A stretch of DNA of 34,109 nt from Nemertoderma westbladi (Eukaryota > Xenacoelomorpha > Nemertodermatida > Nemertodermatidae), in assembly GCA_032718475.1 (NCBI GenBank), contig JAUCBJ010000513.1:1-34109 (forward strand). Reading direction: 5' to 3'. Shown here piece after piece: positions 7,695 through 19,925 of the stretch. The position numbers were made by a program, and so were the translations under genes. Position 1 is the first letter of the stretch, and each line of letters begins with the position of its first letter. A model generated the notes under the pieces. The model saw only the letters and a program-made list of their open reading frames with translations, made no database searches and was not told where the DNA came from.

Positions 7695-8667
7695 ATGTCT
7701 TATCATTCAAGTATCAACAAGAGTGCCTCAGACAGTTCTCACAGCGACCACATCTCCAACCTTGACGTGACTGCGATACCAGTACATTCCGACCTAGACA
7801 GATCTCCGACTAGAGAATTGCCCGAGCCGGAATATTCCAGTTCGAATCAAACCGGAAACCCCATTATGCCCACAAGACTAAATCGACCACCCAATGTCAC
7901 CAGAACTAACCAACCCACTACTGGCCTCGAATTACAATCTGATTGACCGCAAGTGACTGCGACCTCCGACTTAGACCGGACGGAAGTCAACAGGCTTAAA
8001 CCTGCCATCGGAAATGGACCCACTTATGGCCCCTTCCCCAGGTTTATTAATCGGCCTACTAAGGGCCATTGACACGTACTGGGCCTCTGTGAGAAAGGGA
8101 CTAAGGTCCAAATACTGTCTATGTCTATCACGGAGATGCAACATGCTGTATTGCGATATTATAACTATCCCGCTTTGGATAAGTTTTTACTCTTACATTC
8201 TGCCACCTCTGATGAACTGACAGCATTGAGAGTACCGGCCGATCCCACCGACCTTAGTAAGGTGGGAAGGACCCTAAGAGGATTTCAGACTGGCTTTGCT
8301 AAGCAAATCGCTGGTTTTGAAACCGCCTTACGGGACCCGAACATAGACCATCCTCCGCCATTCTTTTTTGACATAAAGGAGAGAATAGTCTGTATCAGGA
8401 TAATCCTCTCAACCTTCTATCAGTCTGCTACCCGGACTGGAGCCGCAGTGATAGAAACTGCAGCCAATGACAACATAAAAAAAATTCGCTCAGTCAGCAC
8501 GTACCTGCCTCTCCTTCCAAGGCGAACCCCCTAATCCTGAAACTCTGGATTTTGACCACCCATCCCTGATCGATACCCAAGATGTTGAAGGATACACGCA
8601 GACCAAACCCGAGACTCAAATGGTACAAGAAGATGCGATCCGTAAACAGCTCGGAGATTACATATAG
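7695..8667 (+). pseudogene. Decayed gag-like retroelement gene
   Basis: The ATG at 7695 opens a Ser/Pro/Asn-rich stretch (7695-7943). The same frame then continues through TGA codons at 7944 and 8070 into a helical domain (about 8121-8500, TEMQHAVLRYYNYPALDKFL...). A run of five C near 8527-8531 coincides with a shift of frame, after which an acidic tail (NPETLDFDHPSLIDTQDVEG...) runs to TAG at 8665. Composition and domain layout suggest a retroelement Gag, but I recognise no diagnostic motif (no zinc knuckle, no DUF1759-like signature). It might belong with the nearby tyrosine recombinase (DIRS/Ngaro elements have gag), yet it is in opposite orientation. Function is unassigned. Confidence 0.45.
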
Positions 8668-9538
8668 CAAGTGTGTTACGATATATGGCGCTGTATACTA
8701 TTATCAGCCCATTATACAGAATAGAATATTTAGATAAGCCGTAATGACATGCAGCCATAGTTAGATAGGGAAAATAAAATATCCACATTCGTAGATCTTA
8801 TCCATTTTGTATAGTATGTAGCCCTACGTACGTAATTTTGTAATAAAATATAAATAAATAACATTTACGGTAGCAAGTTTCCTATAAAACCTTAATGCAA
8901 GCTTGCTGTTATTGGTATTAAACGAAATTAATTGTGTATTTGCATCAAATTCCATTATATTTGTCTTCAAATTGGCTTTATATTAGATTGTGCTTAATGT
9001 ACTTTAAATATCGTGAAATTAATGTTAGGGCCACACAATTCATTACCATATATGGTAATAATTTGCGATTTGGAAACCCTGAGGTTCACAATCCAGCTTC
9101 CTTATTGACCCAGTTGTTCCAGGTTGGTCTAGTGGTGGCGTGGATTGATGAGCCAATGGGACGATTATTGCGTCATCCCTGTTGTATCACCTATAAATTG
9201 GCTGTGTTTCCAGTATGTGCATCTATCTTTCTTATTCATCTTTGGACCCTTTTCCCTCTTTTGTTTTCGCTTGCAATATTCGTAATTCTTTGTAATTCTT
9301 TGTAAATTCTGATGTGTATCTTATTTCTCTTTAAATTCTTTGCTGTGTTTTCTCAATCATCAATGGTTACTGCAAATTACAACCTCGAACTATGATTTCT
9401 ACCCTCTGATTAATAGTTTTCTATGTGATTTAAGATGCGATAATCCCACGGGATTTCCTTAGACTGCCAGACTGTTTGTGAATGCATGCGCCGCTATGGT
9501 AGCTATTTGTTCTAATGGAGGGCTAAGGTACCGGTAGG
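8668..9538. other. No convincing gene; possible poly(A) signals near 8841
   Basis: AATAAAATATAAATAAATAA around 8841-8862 could end the gag-like transcript. A 123-codon hydrophobic frame at 8934-9305 has no motif or homology that I recognise and looks like chance. No repeat was recognised. Confidence 0.45.
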
Positions 9539-10706
9539 CGCGGCGGGTGCACCGGGGGGAAGCAACGAAGGGAGTGCAGAGGATTCAAAATGGGCAATGT
9601 TGGCGGAGGGGTCACCGTTGCGGTCGGGAGGTAGTCAGTCAGTGGGGACTGAATTCCTGTTGCCGGATCAGTATTTGGGGGCTGACGATCCAGATTTTGT
9701 CTCTATTTGTAGTGTTAGGGGGCAGGACTTGGGTTTGTTAGGAAGCCTATATGTAGCCAGGGGAGGCCTTCGTGTTCTACACTGCTAACTGCTAATTGTA
9801 AATTGTTAATTGCATACTATACTGGTATACTGATACACTACTGTGTGGCTTTAGTGCACTAGCTGACTGGTAGTCAACGCAGTACTGTACTACTAGCTGA
9901 TTGCTATGCTAATTTCTGTGTTGCTAAAGTGTGCCTGATTCTTGATTATGAATGCTTAGTTAGGCGCCTTTCCCTTGATTGATTTCTATTTCTTAGTTTA
10001 CGTTTAATAATTGCTGATTAGGTCAAAATAATACAGTATTAAGGCTGTTGCTAGTGTAACCCAGTACGTAATAAATTAGAATTGCGTATTCTGGAACATT
10101 CAGTAATTAGTACGCTGTTCCCTATTTATGACTGTAATTAATTAGCGTTCAAATAAGAATTTGTACGGAGCATAGCGGAGAGTAGTTTAAGTAATTATTT
10201 AGAATACTGTAGACTATTCACGCTAGGTGGTTATTTGAAAATAGCGGGCAACAAGCTGATAGCAGCATCCTGTATACAGTAGTAGGTTGCTGGCTTAAAG
10301 CCAGCCGAAGGCAAGTTTAGACCCTAAATACAGTACCACGATTGGTCCCGGTAGGTCATTAAGTTATTTAAACATTCTCACATTCATCAATTCTGTTAGT
10401 GAATTCCAGTACTTGCGATAAGTGAACATGCTGAGTGTAAGCCACCCCCACACTCGTTTTAAGTAGCTTAGGCGAGCCGATTCGTGTTTATTGTTTTGGT
10501 TATTCCCGCGTGGCTCATAGATTCGAACAGTTAGCTCTCTGTCGAGCGATCGGTAGAGAAAGGAGCAAGCGATTTTGTAGGAGCCGTATAAAATTAGTAA
10601 AACAAATTAGCGGATGGCCAGGTTAGCGCCATCCAGCAGTGAGAAGCAATTTTGTGTTTAGCAGCAGTGCAGCAGTAATAACGCGCTCCTGATCGCGCTT
10701 GTTTAA
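9539..10706 (+). repeat. 5' LTR (at least the part shared with the 3' LTR)
   Basis: It aligns with 24178-25336 from GCGGCGGG to GATCGCGCTTGTTTAA with scattered substitutions and a few small indels near the start. The true 3' border may lie further in: CA at 11301-11302 is followed by TGG, a layout expected for an LTR end plus primer-binding site, which would make the LTR about 1.76 kb and the right copy 3'-truncated. Confidence 0.88.
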
Positions 10707-10721
10707 CAGTAGAACACGTGA

Positions 10722-10935
10722 TATTTGCTGTTGCTTGCAACAGTAAAGAGTGTGTTCACTAATCGCAAAATACAGCAGTTCATTGGGCTGTTAGGGTAGT
10801 GTACTGTTTTTATTTACTGTTACTTCGTAATAGTAAAACACAATTTTTATTTTTTGCTGTACTACGTACAGTAAGATATAAGGAGTGCATTTACTAATCG
10901 TAATACAGTAATTCATTAGGCTGTTAGGGTAAATT
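10722..10935 (+). repeat. Diverged tandem duplication in leader or LTR end
   Basis: The block ACAGTAA...CACTAATCG...ATACAGCAGTTCATT GGGCTGTTAGGGTA (10739-10797) recurs at 10868-10931 with substitutions, at a period of about 128 bp. Both copies are preceded by a TTTGCTGT word. It is absent after the right LTR. Confidence 0.75.
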
Positions 10936-11302
10936 GTAAATTAGTAAGTTTTGAAATTTTAGCTAGGTTTGTGAGAATTCAGTTTCGGTCAAAATTATTT
11001 TATAATATAATCCAGAGTTTTTGTACCGGTATGTTAGATAACCGCTTAGTTGTTTTATACCATCTGGAGATACATGGCGAGACGGAGCTTCTGAGTTTGG
11101 GGTTTGTGTGGGCCTGCGGGTTTGGTTTGCAATCAGCGACGAGACTGAAACTTTGGACGCGGATGTGGAATCTCACAGCAAACAAGGTTGGTTGTTCTGT
11201 TGGTACCATTGTATTTGTGGAAGCAGTAAAAAATTACCGGTTGTTTAACGGCGAAGCTGAACTTAATTTATTAGTTAGGATAGTTATAGGTTAAGCCGGT
11301 CA

Positions 11303-11320
11303 TGGTATCCAGGTCGCAAC
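11303..11320 (+). other. Possible tRNA primer-binding site
   Basis: TGGTATCCAGGTCGCAAC begins with TGG directly after CA, as expected for a site paired to the CCA end of a tRNA. I cannot name the tRNA. The call depends on the LTR being longer than the segment shared with the right copy. Confidence 0.3.
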
Positions 11321-11678
11321 CTGAAGGTGTAGCCACGCGCCAGTGGATATATATAATATTTAAAAATAAAATTACGTCGATTTTGAGCTATATATAAAAT
11401 TAGAAATATTTGGGTGACTGATTCATTTTTTTGAATTTTTTGAATTAGATTCAAAACTATTTTGTGTCATACCGGTATTTAAATGCTATATAATAGCTAT
11501 AGAGCAATATTTTCGTTTAAATGTCATACCGGTATTTACTATAACTATATACCATTAAATTCACAATATTATATTGCGAATTTATTTTGACATTTGAGAC
11601 CAAATTATTTGGTACATAATTTAATTGTATTTCGATTAAATTAATATATCTCGAATTTTTGCGAGATTTTAGCCGACT
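11321..11678 (+). other. Untranslated leader before gag
   Basis: The leader is AT-rich. TCATACCGGTATTTA occurs at about 11467 and about 11525, each containing the palindrome ATACCGGTAT. No ORF of note. The gag ATG follows at 11679. Confidence 0.5.
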
Positions 11679-14600
11679 ATGAGTGTCTCAGAGAAGGAGG
11701 CACTAGAGGACAGTTATGAGACGGCGGCCGGACCACCGAATGATAACAGTATAGACATAACTGTTGATGACAATGCCGACTATGACGATGCAGCAAGTGA
11801 CGCTGACGTAAGTGAACAGGAGGACGAGACAGTAACCAGTGAGGAAGAACAAGGTGAGATAATACCTTTAGGATCCCCTACCACTACAGTAAGGAAGGAT
11901 TGCACAGCAGCCTGGCCAGAGGTGAGTGATAGGGAAGGAAGTGTAGCAGGAGCGAAAGCCCAGAGCCCGGTTTCCAGACCTGTGGGTATGGTAAGTGCCG
12001 TGGCCCCAGTGGATGTAAGAAGTACCCGTAGTTCCCGTAATAATCCCTCAAGTCCACCGAGTGTGAGTCAGGTAAGCGAGAGAGAGGTAGATATCAAGAT
12101 AAAGAAGAAACTTCGCGCGCATTCCAGACATATAACCTGGATGACAGACAAGGTAAGGAAGATGCTAGCCGACTCTGTTAACATCGGAAGAGAAGGGTTA
12201 GTAGAATTTAGAAAGGGATATAACTCAGCGTTGTTTAAGCAGATGGAGGAACTTGCAGTCCTAGCGAAGAGAGCAGTGGAGTCTCAGTTGAGTGATGTAG
12301 CGACTAGGGTTTATGACAGGGCTTTGGCGGCCTTGTTGGATCACCGCGCGTTATCGGAGCGATTCCGACGAGTTAGGACAGAAAACTGGTTGCTATGGGT
12401 GTCGCAAGCGCAGGCGACTCAGGTAAGTGACGCGGAGCTAAGGAACTTAGTGGGGCAGGAAGAGACCCAAGACAAGGAAGAGCAACGATACCAGAAGGAA
12501 GTCACCAGCTGGCTGATGCAGAGCAGAGTATTAGTACCGGGTCAGGTGTTACCGACGACGGAGAATATCCAGCAGAGGACGTTAACTCCACCCGACGACG
12601 CAGCCAGAAACAGTGGTGATTCTCAGGTTAGTCGTGCGCAAGGGAAGGTTATATGCGCTAGATCCCTAGTTTCTCACAACTCGGCAGAGGAGAGAAGACG
12701 ACAATTAGACGAACAACAGGCAGACGTTTTACGTGCGTCGGAGGCACGGAAGGAAGCCAAAAGAGAAAGGGAGCGCAAACGGAAGTTAGACGCAAAGCTG
12801 GGCGAGTTGGAGGACATAAGTAAGCGTGAGCAAGCCGAGTGCGAACACGAAGAACGCGAATTCTAACTCGAGCGCAAACATGAACAGAAGGAACTCTAAC
12901 TCGAGCGCGAATGCAAAGAGAAGGAACGCGAGCGCAAGAAGCGCAAACTCCAACACGAACGCGAATGGGAAGCCAAGGAACGCGAACAAAGGAGATGCGA
13001 ACTCGAGCGCGAGAAAGAGCGACGCGCACTATACGAAGAAAAGGAGTGACTGGAAGAAGAGAGCGCAGCGAGACTCGCGAGGGAAGAAGAACAATGCAAA
13101 CTGGCGCAATTGGAAAGTGCGAGACTAAACTTAGAGAGCAAAGAACGAACTAGGAAGGCGAATGAAATCGCCGAGAAGGGGATGCGAATGATTGAAGAAT
13201 GTGGGGCGAGTGTAGGTACCGAGTTGCGAGAACTGTTCGCACAGCAGAAGGCCAAACAGGAGGCGAGAACTCCAGTTATATGTAAGTCGACGGCGACCAG
13301 AATTCCTATACCCGGTCCAGCTATTATGAGTACTCGGATCGCTAAACCGTTTTCTACATATCGCACGCTGGTTGGCATTAGTGCTTCACCCATCGCGCAG
13401 GATCCGTGCCATCAGGACGGCGCACCGCGACGCAATTATTATTGGGACGAGAAGGAGTTTAGAGAAGAAACTCCTAGAGGCCGAGTATTGGGCGAACCGA
13501 AACCGCAAGTTTGGAATACGCGGATGGATCGCCGACCCAGTTCGACGGAGAACTTCCGGGTTAAAATGGAAGAGGGATCATATGAGAGACAGCGGATTAC
13601 ACAAATAGAGCCGAAAATTCAGCAGAACCCTAGCCAGGAGTTTATTACAAGGGAGGAGTTAGGTGCCAGTTTAGCGCAAGCTATATCGCCACACATCCAA
13701 CCTATAACGGACATGCTTAGTAACCTACAGTTAAAGGAAGCAGCACAGGTAAGAAGTAATTCTAATCCTAGCAGGCCTGAACTAGATAGAGTCCAACCTG
13801 GCCAACAAGTACGCATATCGGAGGCAACAATACCACAAGGACCTCAGGTAAGAACGCCCGTCCCTATGATCTATAATCCCGATTTCGAACACTCGGCGGA
13901 AAGGTTTATACAAGAAGCATCAGCACATGAACATTCGGCATGAACACTCGGCACATAAACCGACGCGAGCGCTGAGAACCGACACAGACTCGAGCGATGA
14001 ATAGGAAAAATGAGACGTCAGAAGTCCCAAAACCGGAAGGAAAGAAGGACCGACGCCGAGCAGGTAAGTATGAATCCCCGGGAAAGGACCAGACTTAACA
14101 ACCCTGCAGAACTAAACAATTTGTTAACCTGGAATGACGCAACCCTTAGAGACATAGGTAAGTTTGCCGCTGGGCAAGGACTGCCGACGCAACAACCCCA
14201 GAAGTTTATGGGCAACCATAGGCATTGGAGGACGTTTAAAACCTATGTCGACGAACAGCTGACCAACAGCACCTTTACTCCCAATGAGAAATTCAACTAT
14301 TTACTGCAAATTCTCCATCGAGAACCTATAGCCATTGCTGATAACTTCGTCAGCAATGAAAGAGTGTTTGAACTAGCTATGAAGACACTTAGTGACATCT
14401 ACGGGAATAAAACCAAGATGGCACAGTCGATAGTGGAAGACTTGGGTAAGGGCAGAAGGATTACGACCCCATTGGAGCTGTTGAACTTAGCGAACGCTAT
14501 TTCAAACGCATTGGACATCATAAGGATGGTAAATCAGCCTCATCATGGTGATCATGCCGAAGTTTTAAAGAGTATAATTAAGACTCTTAAATATGCATTA

Positions 14601-15225
14601 CCGACAGAAATGGTGCAAACTAGAAAATAAGTTAGAGGGTCAAGGTAAGGTGTTGACACTTCAACACATCCATGACATGATAGCCACAGATGCGGTAGCA
14701 GAGATGAAATCAAACTTCTCAGAGGAGAATATGAGAGAGTCTAAACCTGTTACCGGTAAGTCAATGGTAAGTTTTGACGATGACAGAACCACTGTAACTT
14801 TTAACTCAGTAGACAGATACAATTCGAGTACCCCTGCCTTTAGACCAGACTTGTGAGTATGGTCAGGTGAGAGGTCAGATAGACCTAAGGTGAAACAACA
14901 GGAGTTGCCGAATTCTGCCTACTAAAGGAGGTAAGATCGGACGACCATAAGTTAGACAGTTGCAGACGGTTCAAAGAATTAACTTCGGAACAGAGAAGGG
15001 TTCAAGTGCGGACGTTGGACACCTGTTGGGCATGTCTTGCACCAGGTCATATACGGCGCCAGTGCCCGAACAGCAAGGACAGATGCATGGAATGCGGCAG
15101 ACTACATCACAAGTTGCTACATGCAGACATCCATACCCCAACCCCTACAGAGGAATCCTCAAAGGAAGGGGAGCAGAGATCCCGTAACGATAAGAAGAAA
15201 TACGTACACTGGCATCCACGATGAT
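11679..15225 (+). pseudogene. gag: BEL/Pao Gag, interrupted
   Basis: From the ATG at 11679 the protein is acidic and Ser-rich (to about 12090). It then becomes helical, followed by a very long Arg/Glu/Lys-rich coiled coil (about 12690-13180), unusual for BEL Gags. A DUF1759-like BEL Gag region follows (PQKFMGNHRHWRTFKTYV... at about 14196, then EKFNYLLQIL and YGNKTKM). The nucleocapsid has one CCHC knuckle (CWACLAPGHIRRQC, codons from 15024 to 15063) and the partner CMECGRLHHKLLH. Stops in the main frame are TAA at 12864 and 12897, TGA at 13047 and 13941, TAA at 13956 and TGA at 13998. The frame shifts near 14600-14640, again between 14860 and 14950, and again about 15150-15225 into pol. Gag would assemble the particle and bind RNA. 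The copy is non-functional as read. Confidence 0.82.
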
Positions 15226-18200
15226 GGATATCAACCAGGTTCGTCAGACAAGGATGGCGAAGCGAGCGCGAGAGAGGTGACCTGCCAAGGGTTCACCACG
15301 GATAGTTCATCGACCAGCGCGCGGACGTATTTATCATCAGCCACGTCAGAAATATTCAGCGTGATTCCGGTGAAACTTACTGGAGATAAGGGATCGAAGA
15401 GAATATATGTGATGTTGGACACTGCATCCACATTATCGTATATAGATGAGGAAGTGGCGAGAGCCGTTTCCAGCTTCCAGGACGCCGATGAAATAAAGAT
15501 AGAGTTAAAATCCATGCACGGGGTAGGTGACCTCAAGGGACATAAGATTTCGGTAGAACTAGACTCCCTACTCCCGGGAGACCAGCACACTCACCAAGAG
15601 CGGAGAGCGTTGCCATTGGATGGATTTAAGTGTCTAGCTATGAAAGGGTTCAGCAGGCAGTTAGGTAAGGTGCCACCGATGAGTCCCATAGCACAGGAGT
15701 ATTTTGACAAGCTCAGAATACCGAGACACCAGGTGGGTTATAGGAACGTATCTATGTTGATTGGAGCAGAACAGCTAATCGCGCACCAAATATGGGAAAC
15801 GAGACCAGCTGAGCTGTATGTAAATGGGCCACACGCCCATAGGACTATATTATGTTGGTATACACGAGTACCCATGTCCTATGAGTTTTCAGGCGGCGAC
15901 AAGCCAAAGGATAGACACGACGAATTACAGCCTATAACACAACAACCATTAGTAGAACCACCAGACATAGACGAGTTTAGGAGAACCTGTATTGACCACT
16001 ATAGCAACTTTAGCGAGTCAGACGAGGAGTTGATTCCCGATAATGTTAGATTGTCGGAACCACTCTACAATGACCGGACAGATACTGAACCCGAGGACTA
16101 CTGTTATCAGACCCGTGGGTCTGGTTCAGCTGCCCACGCCACTTATTTGAGTAACGTTTTGACTTATACCAATATAGTGGATGGTCAGGTGGCTAAATAT
16201 CGAGACCTCGACATTTTTCAATTCAGTAAGGAGGAGTTACAGAAGGAACTGATACGCCAGTACCTCGAGACAGGAGCTAAAACTGTCAAATGGCTGGACA
16301 GGGATGCGATGGAACCCGGTGGTTATGACCTAACCATGTCCACAGATGAGAAGCGGTCGCTAGAGATGATGGAAGATATCATACATCTGCTACCGACAGG
16401 ACATTTTGAAGTTGGAATGTTGTGGCGTCGACAACCCCTTAAGTTGGAGAACAACTACAACTTGGCCCTGAAAAGATTGAACGGAGTAAGGGCTCGGTTG
16501 CTAAAGAATCAAGACGCACAAATCAACAACTATTTCGTCAAGGGATTTGCTGGGAAGGTAGAGAACCCCGACTTAGTAACGGACCAGACTTATTACCTCC
16601 CACACCACTATGTGACTCACCCCGACAAACCAGACAAGGTTCGAGTAGTCAATGACTGCGCAGCAGGCTATAGAGGTATGTCCCTGAATTCAGAGTTGAT
16701 GGATGGTCCCAACCTAAATAACTACTTGATAGGGATACTATTACGCTTTAGACAGCGGCGATTTGCGTTTACTTGCGACATCGAGGCGATGTTTCACCAG
16801 GTAAGAGCCTGTAAGGCGGACCAAGATAGTCTCAGATTTCTCTGGTACGAGAATGAAGACCTATCCGGCCCAGTGATCACATACCAGATGTATGTTAGGA
16901 TATTCGGCGCCCGCGATAGTCCCAACGGCAAGCTGTTTGTCTTAAAGAAAATGGCAACGGCCCAGATTGGTAAGTATCCAGTAGATGTTATCGAGTCCAT
17001 CCTGAGAAACTTCTACATGGACGACGGATTGGTGTCCAAGGACACAGCGGAACAAGCCATAGAAGTGGCTCACGGCCTACAGGAGTGCTTGGCTATGGGA
17101 GGTTTCCCACTGACCAAGTTCACCACCAACTCGGAGGCCCTATTAGAGTCATTCCTGGTGTAAGATCGCGGGAGCGGAGACATTGAATTGGGTGTAGAAC
17201 CCATCCCCATGGCGTGAGTACTGGGACTCGCTTGGAATCCGAACACGGATAAGTTCCAGGTGAGAGTTAGGTTTGAACCTAGTAGCCCAGACAAAATTTT
17301 GACTAAGAGAATCTGCTTATTAACAATGAGTAGACTATTTGACCCGATGAACTTTATCAGCCCGGTAATATTACAGGCACGAGTATGTATGAGGAAAATT
17401 TGGCTGTCTGACCTAGAGTGGGACGAGCCAATATCCCCTATACATGCAAAGCAGTGGAGAGAGTGGGAAGCCGAGTTACATCTATTGAAAAATATAGATG
17501 TACCCCGCTCCTACTTTCCAAATCAGCTGGTATTTCCAGCTGATCTTGAACTGCACTTATTTAGTGACGCAAGTGACACCGGCTTTGGTATGGTAGCCTA
17601 CCTTCGCCGTGAGGTAAGTCAAGATAAGTTTGAGACGGCCTTTGTGAATTCTAGATCAAAGACAATGCCGGTCAAATACATGACTGTCCCTCATGCAGAG
17701 TTGCAGGCGGCAGTAGTCTCAGTCGAGGTAAGTAAGCAGATAATAGAGGAGTTGGACATGACATTGACATTATTCTATTGGACGGACGCATCCTTAGTGT
17801 TAGTGTATATTGCAGCTGACAATATTGCACTAAAGACATTTGTGGCCAACAGACGCGCTCAGGTCGTAGACTTTTCGACAAAGGAACAATGGAGACATTG
17901 TCCGGGAGTGTTAAACCCGGCCTACATAACTTCGAGAGGTGCTATGCCGGCGGAATTCTGTCAGGAGGAATCCCAGGAGTTTTGGTTACATGGACCTGAT
18001 TTTCTAACCAGGACACAGGAGCATTGGCCAGAGCGATTGAAGATTGTGACCAATCCGATGCCGAAGGATGCAGAAGTCAAAGTGGAGAAAGTCTCCAAGT
18101 CTAAGTCGAAAGCCAAACTCGAGTCATTGGAGCGGCCTGAAGAGTCATTGGAGCGGCCCGGAGACCTGTCAGACCAAGAGACGTACGTGACTATGAGGTC

Positions 18201-19925
18201 CGGAAGGGTAAGTTATGACATAAAACCACCCTTACAGACTACACAAGGGTCACGATTAGTAAGTGACGGACAGAAAATGACCGACAAAATGGAGCCTTCG
18301 GTTTCCATACCTGCGGGTTTGGATTCGAAACTTCCATTAGCCAGTGGGCAACCGTCGCTGGCATTAGAGCCATGTAGTATTTATGACAAATTACTAAATT
18401 CGTCCGCCTCTTGGCTGACAATTTGTAAAAGAACTGCGTGGTTAAGCCGATACGTTTCGTATCTTTGTTTAAAACATTCAGAACATTTAGGAGAACAAAC
18501 GAGCACTAATAGTGAGCGAATTCAAAAATTGAAACGACCTCTGACAGAGGATGAGATTGATCAAGCGGAATTAAAGCATTTGAGGCATTATCAAATGTGT
18601 GCCTTCCCAAAAGAATTCTATCTGTTATCGGCTCAACGACCAGTTCTCTATAAACCCCTCAAAAAATGGAGTCCATTAATCCATAAGGGTTTGATTTGTC
18701 ATAGATCGAGAATCCAGACTGTCGACATAAACTCACAGTTTAGGTTCCCAGTGATAATCCCTAGTCACCCAATAGAATTGCAAAGAGCGATTCTATGGGA
18801 TATACATAAGAGGCTGCATCACGCGGGAAGGTTACACTGTTTGTCGGCAGCGAGACAGCGATTCATTCTATTGCAGTTAAGCATAAGCAGGGCAGTAGGT
18901 ACTATGTACGACGCCTGTCTGGTTTGCAAGAGGGTGAACGCCAGAGTATTGGAACAGGAGATGGCTGAACTCCCGGAAGCGAGAGTGCAGGCATATGACC
19001 CACCCTTTACAAATATGTGGATGGACTGCTTTGGTCCAAATGATGCAAAGAGTGGACGGCTGACCCACAAGAGATGGGGCCTGCTACTGATATGTATGGC
19101 TAGTTGAGCCGTACACATAGAGCGTGTGGCAGATATGTCGACCAAATCTCTGCTCCTGGCCTTAAAGAGATTTGTGGCCAGGAAAGGACTAGTAAAGGCA
19201 TTCTACTCTGACAAGGGTACAAACTTTGTCGGGGGGAATAGCGAGTTAAACGCAGCTCATAGGGCGGCGCAGAATGGAGAAATCTCTGCAGCACTTTTGC
19301 CGCAAAGAGTGGAGTGGAAGTTTAACACTCCAGAAAGACCCTGGAGAGGAGGAAGTTGGGAGCGTTTGGTTCGCTCCATAAAACAGGCTATTGCTAAAAC
19401 ATTGCCTGTAAACAAACAACTTACAGACAACGAGCTGGTAACAGCTTTCATCAAAATCGAGCATACCTTAAACTCGAGGCTGATAGCTATGTTGCCTGAT
19501 GGTGTTGCATTAACGCCGAATCATTTGCTAATGCAGAGTCCAGCGTTTCTTGTGCCAGCATCAGAACCCAATAGTGCCGACCTATACAGTCGAAAGAGCT
19601 GGAAAATAACACAGTTCGTAGCGTACACATTCTGGGAATATTGGCGGGAATATTATCTTCCCACAATATCCACCAGATCTAAGTGGTACAAAACAGTTCA
19701 GAGCCTCCAAAGAGGAGACTACGTATTAATAACCGAACCAGTTGTCAGAGAAAATATTGGGAGACTGGAGTCATCTTGCACATACACCCGGACGTACAAA
19801 ATATAGTACGCACTGTCACTGTAAAAATAAGGTGCAAGTATCCAAACAAGAATAAGTATAAAACTAATGGTTTACACACACAGACTGGTCCAAGATATCG
19901 TGTTACTAGAGAAGACACGCATTGA
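15190..19925 (+). pseudogene. pol: BEL/Pao Pol: protease, RT, RNase H, integrase, interrupted
   Basis: Domains in order: aspartic protease with DTAS active site (15418-15429); reverse transcriptase with RVVNDCAAGYRG, FTCDIEAMFHQV, a BEL-type RIFGARDSPNG and YMDD (17014-17025); RNase H with FSDASDTG (Asp at 17566) and AELQAA; integrase zinc region (HKRLHHAG, CLVCKR at about 18805-18930) and catalytic D at 19024, D at 19210, E at 19360. The integrase C-terminal region continues in another frame from about 19770 to the stop at 19923. Stops: TAA at 17161, a TGA about 55 bases later, and TGA at 19105, which falls in the strand after the first catalytic Asp where BEL integrases usually have Arg. 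Pol would copy and insert the element; this copy cannot make the full protein. Confidence 0.92.

Noticed and set aside
9081-9140. tRNA-like boxes (GGTTCACAATCC and TGGTCTAGTGG)
   Set aside because: The B-like box precedes the A-like box on the same strand, the wrong order for a tRNA or SINE promoter, and no cloverleaf forms.
8934-9305. 123-codon hydrophobic frame
   Set aside because: No promoter, homology or motif, and the composition is that of AT-rich DNA.
10971-11294. 107-codon frame before gag
   Set aside because: It lies across the LTR/leader junction with no recognisable domain and a conflicting frame on the other strand.
12658-13393. Long minus-strand frames opposite the Gag coiled coil
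   Set aside because: They are the complement of Arg/Glu/Lys-rich repeat codons and show Val/Leu/Ser-rich shadow composition.
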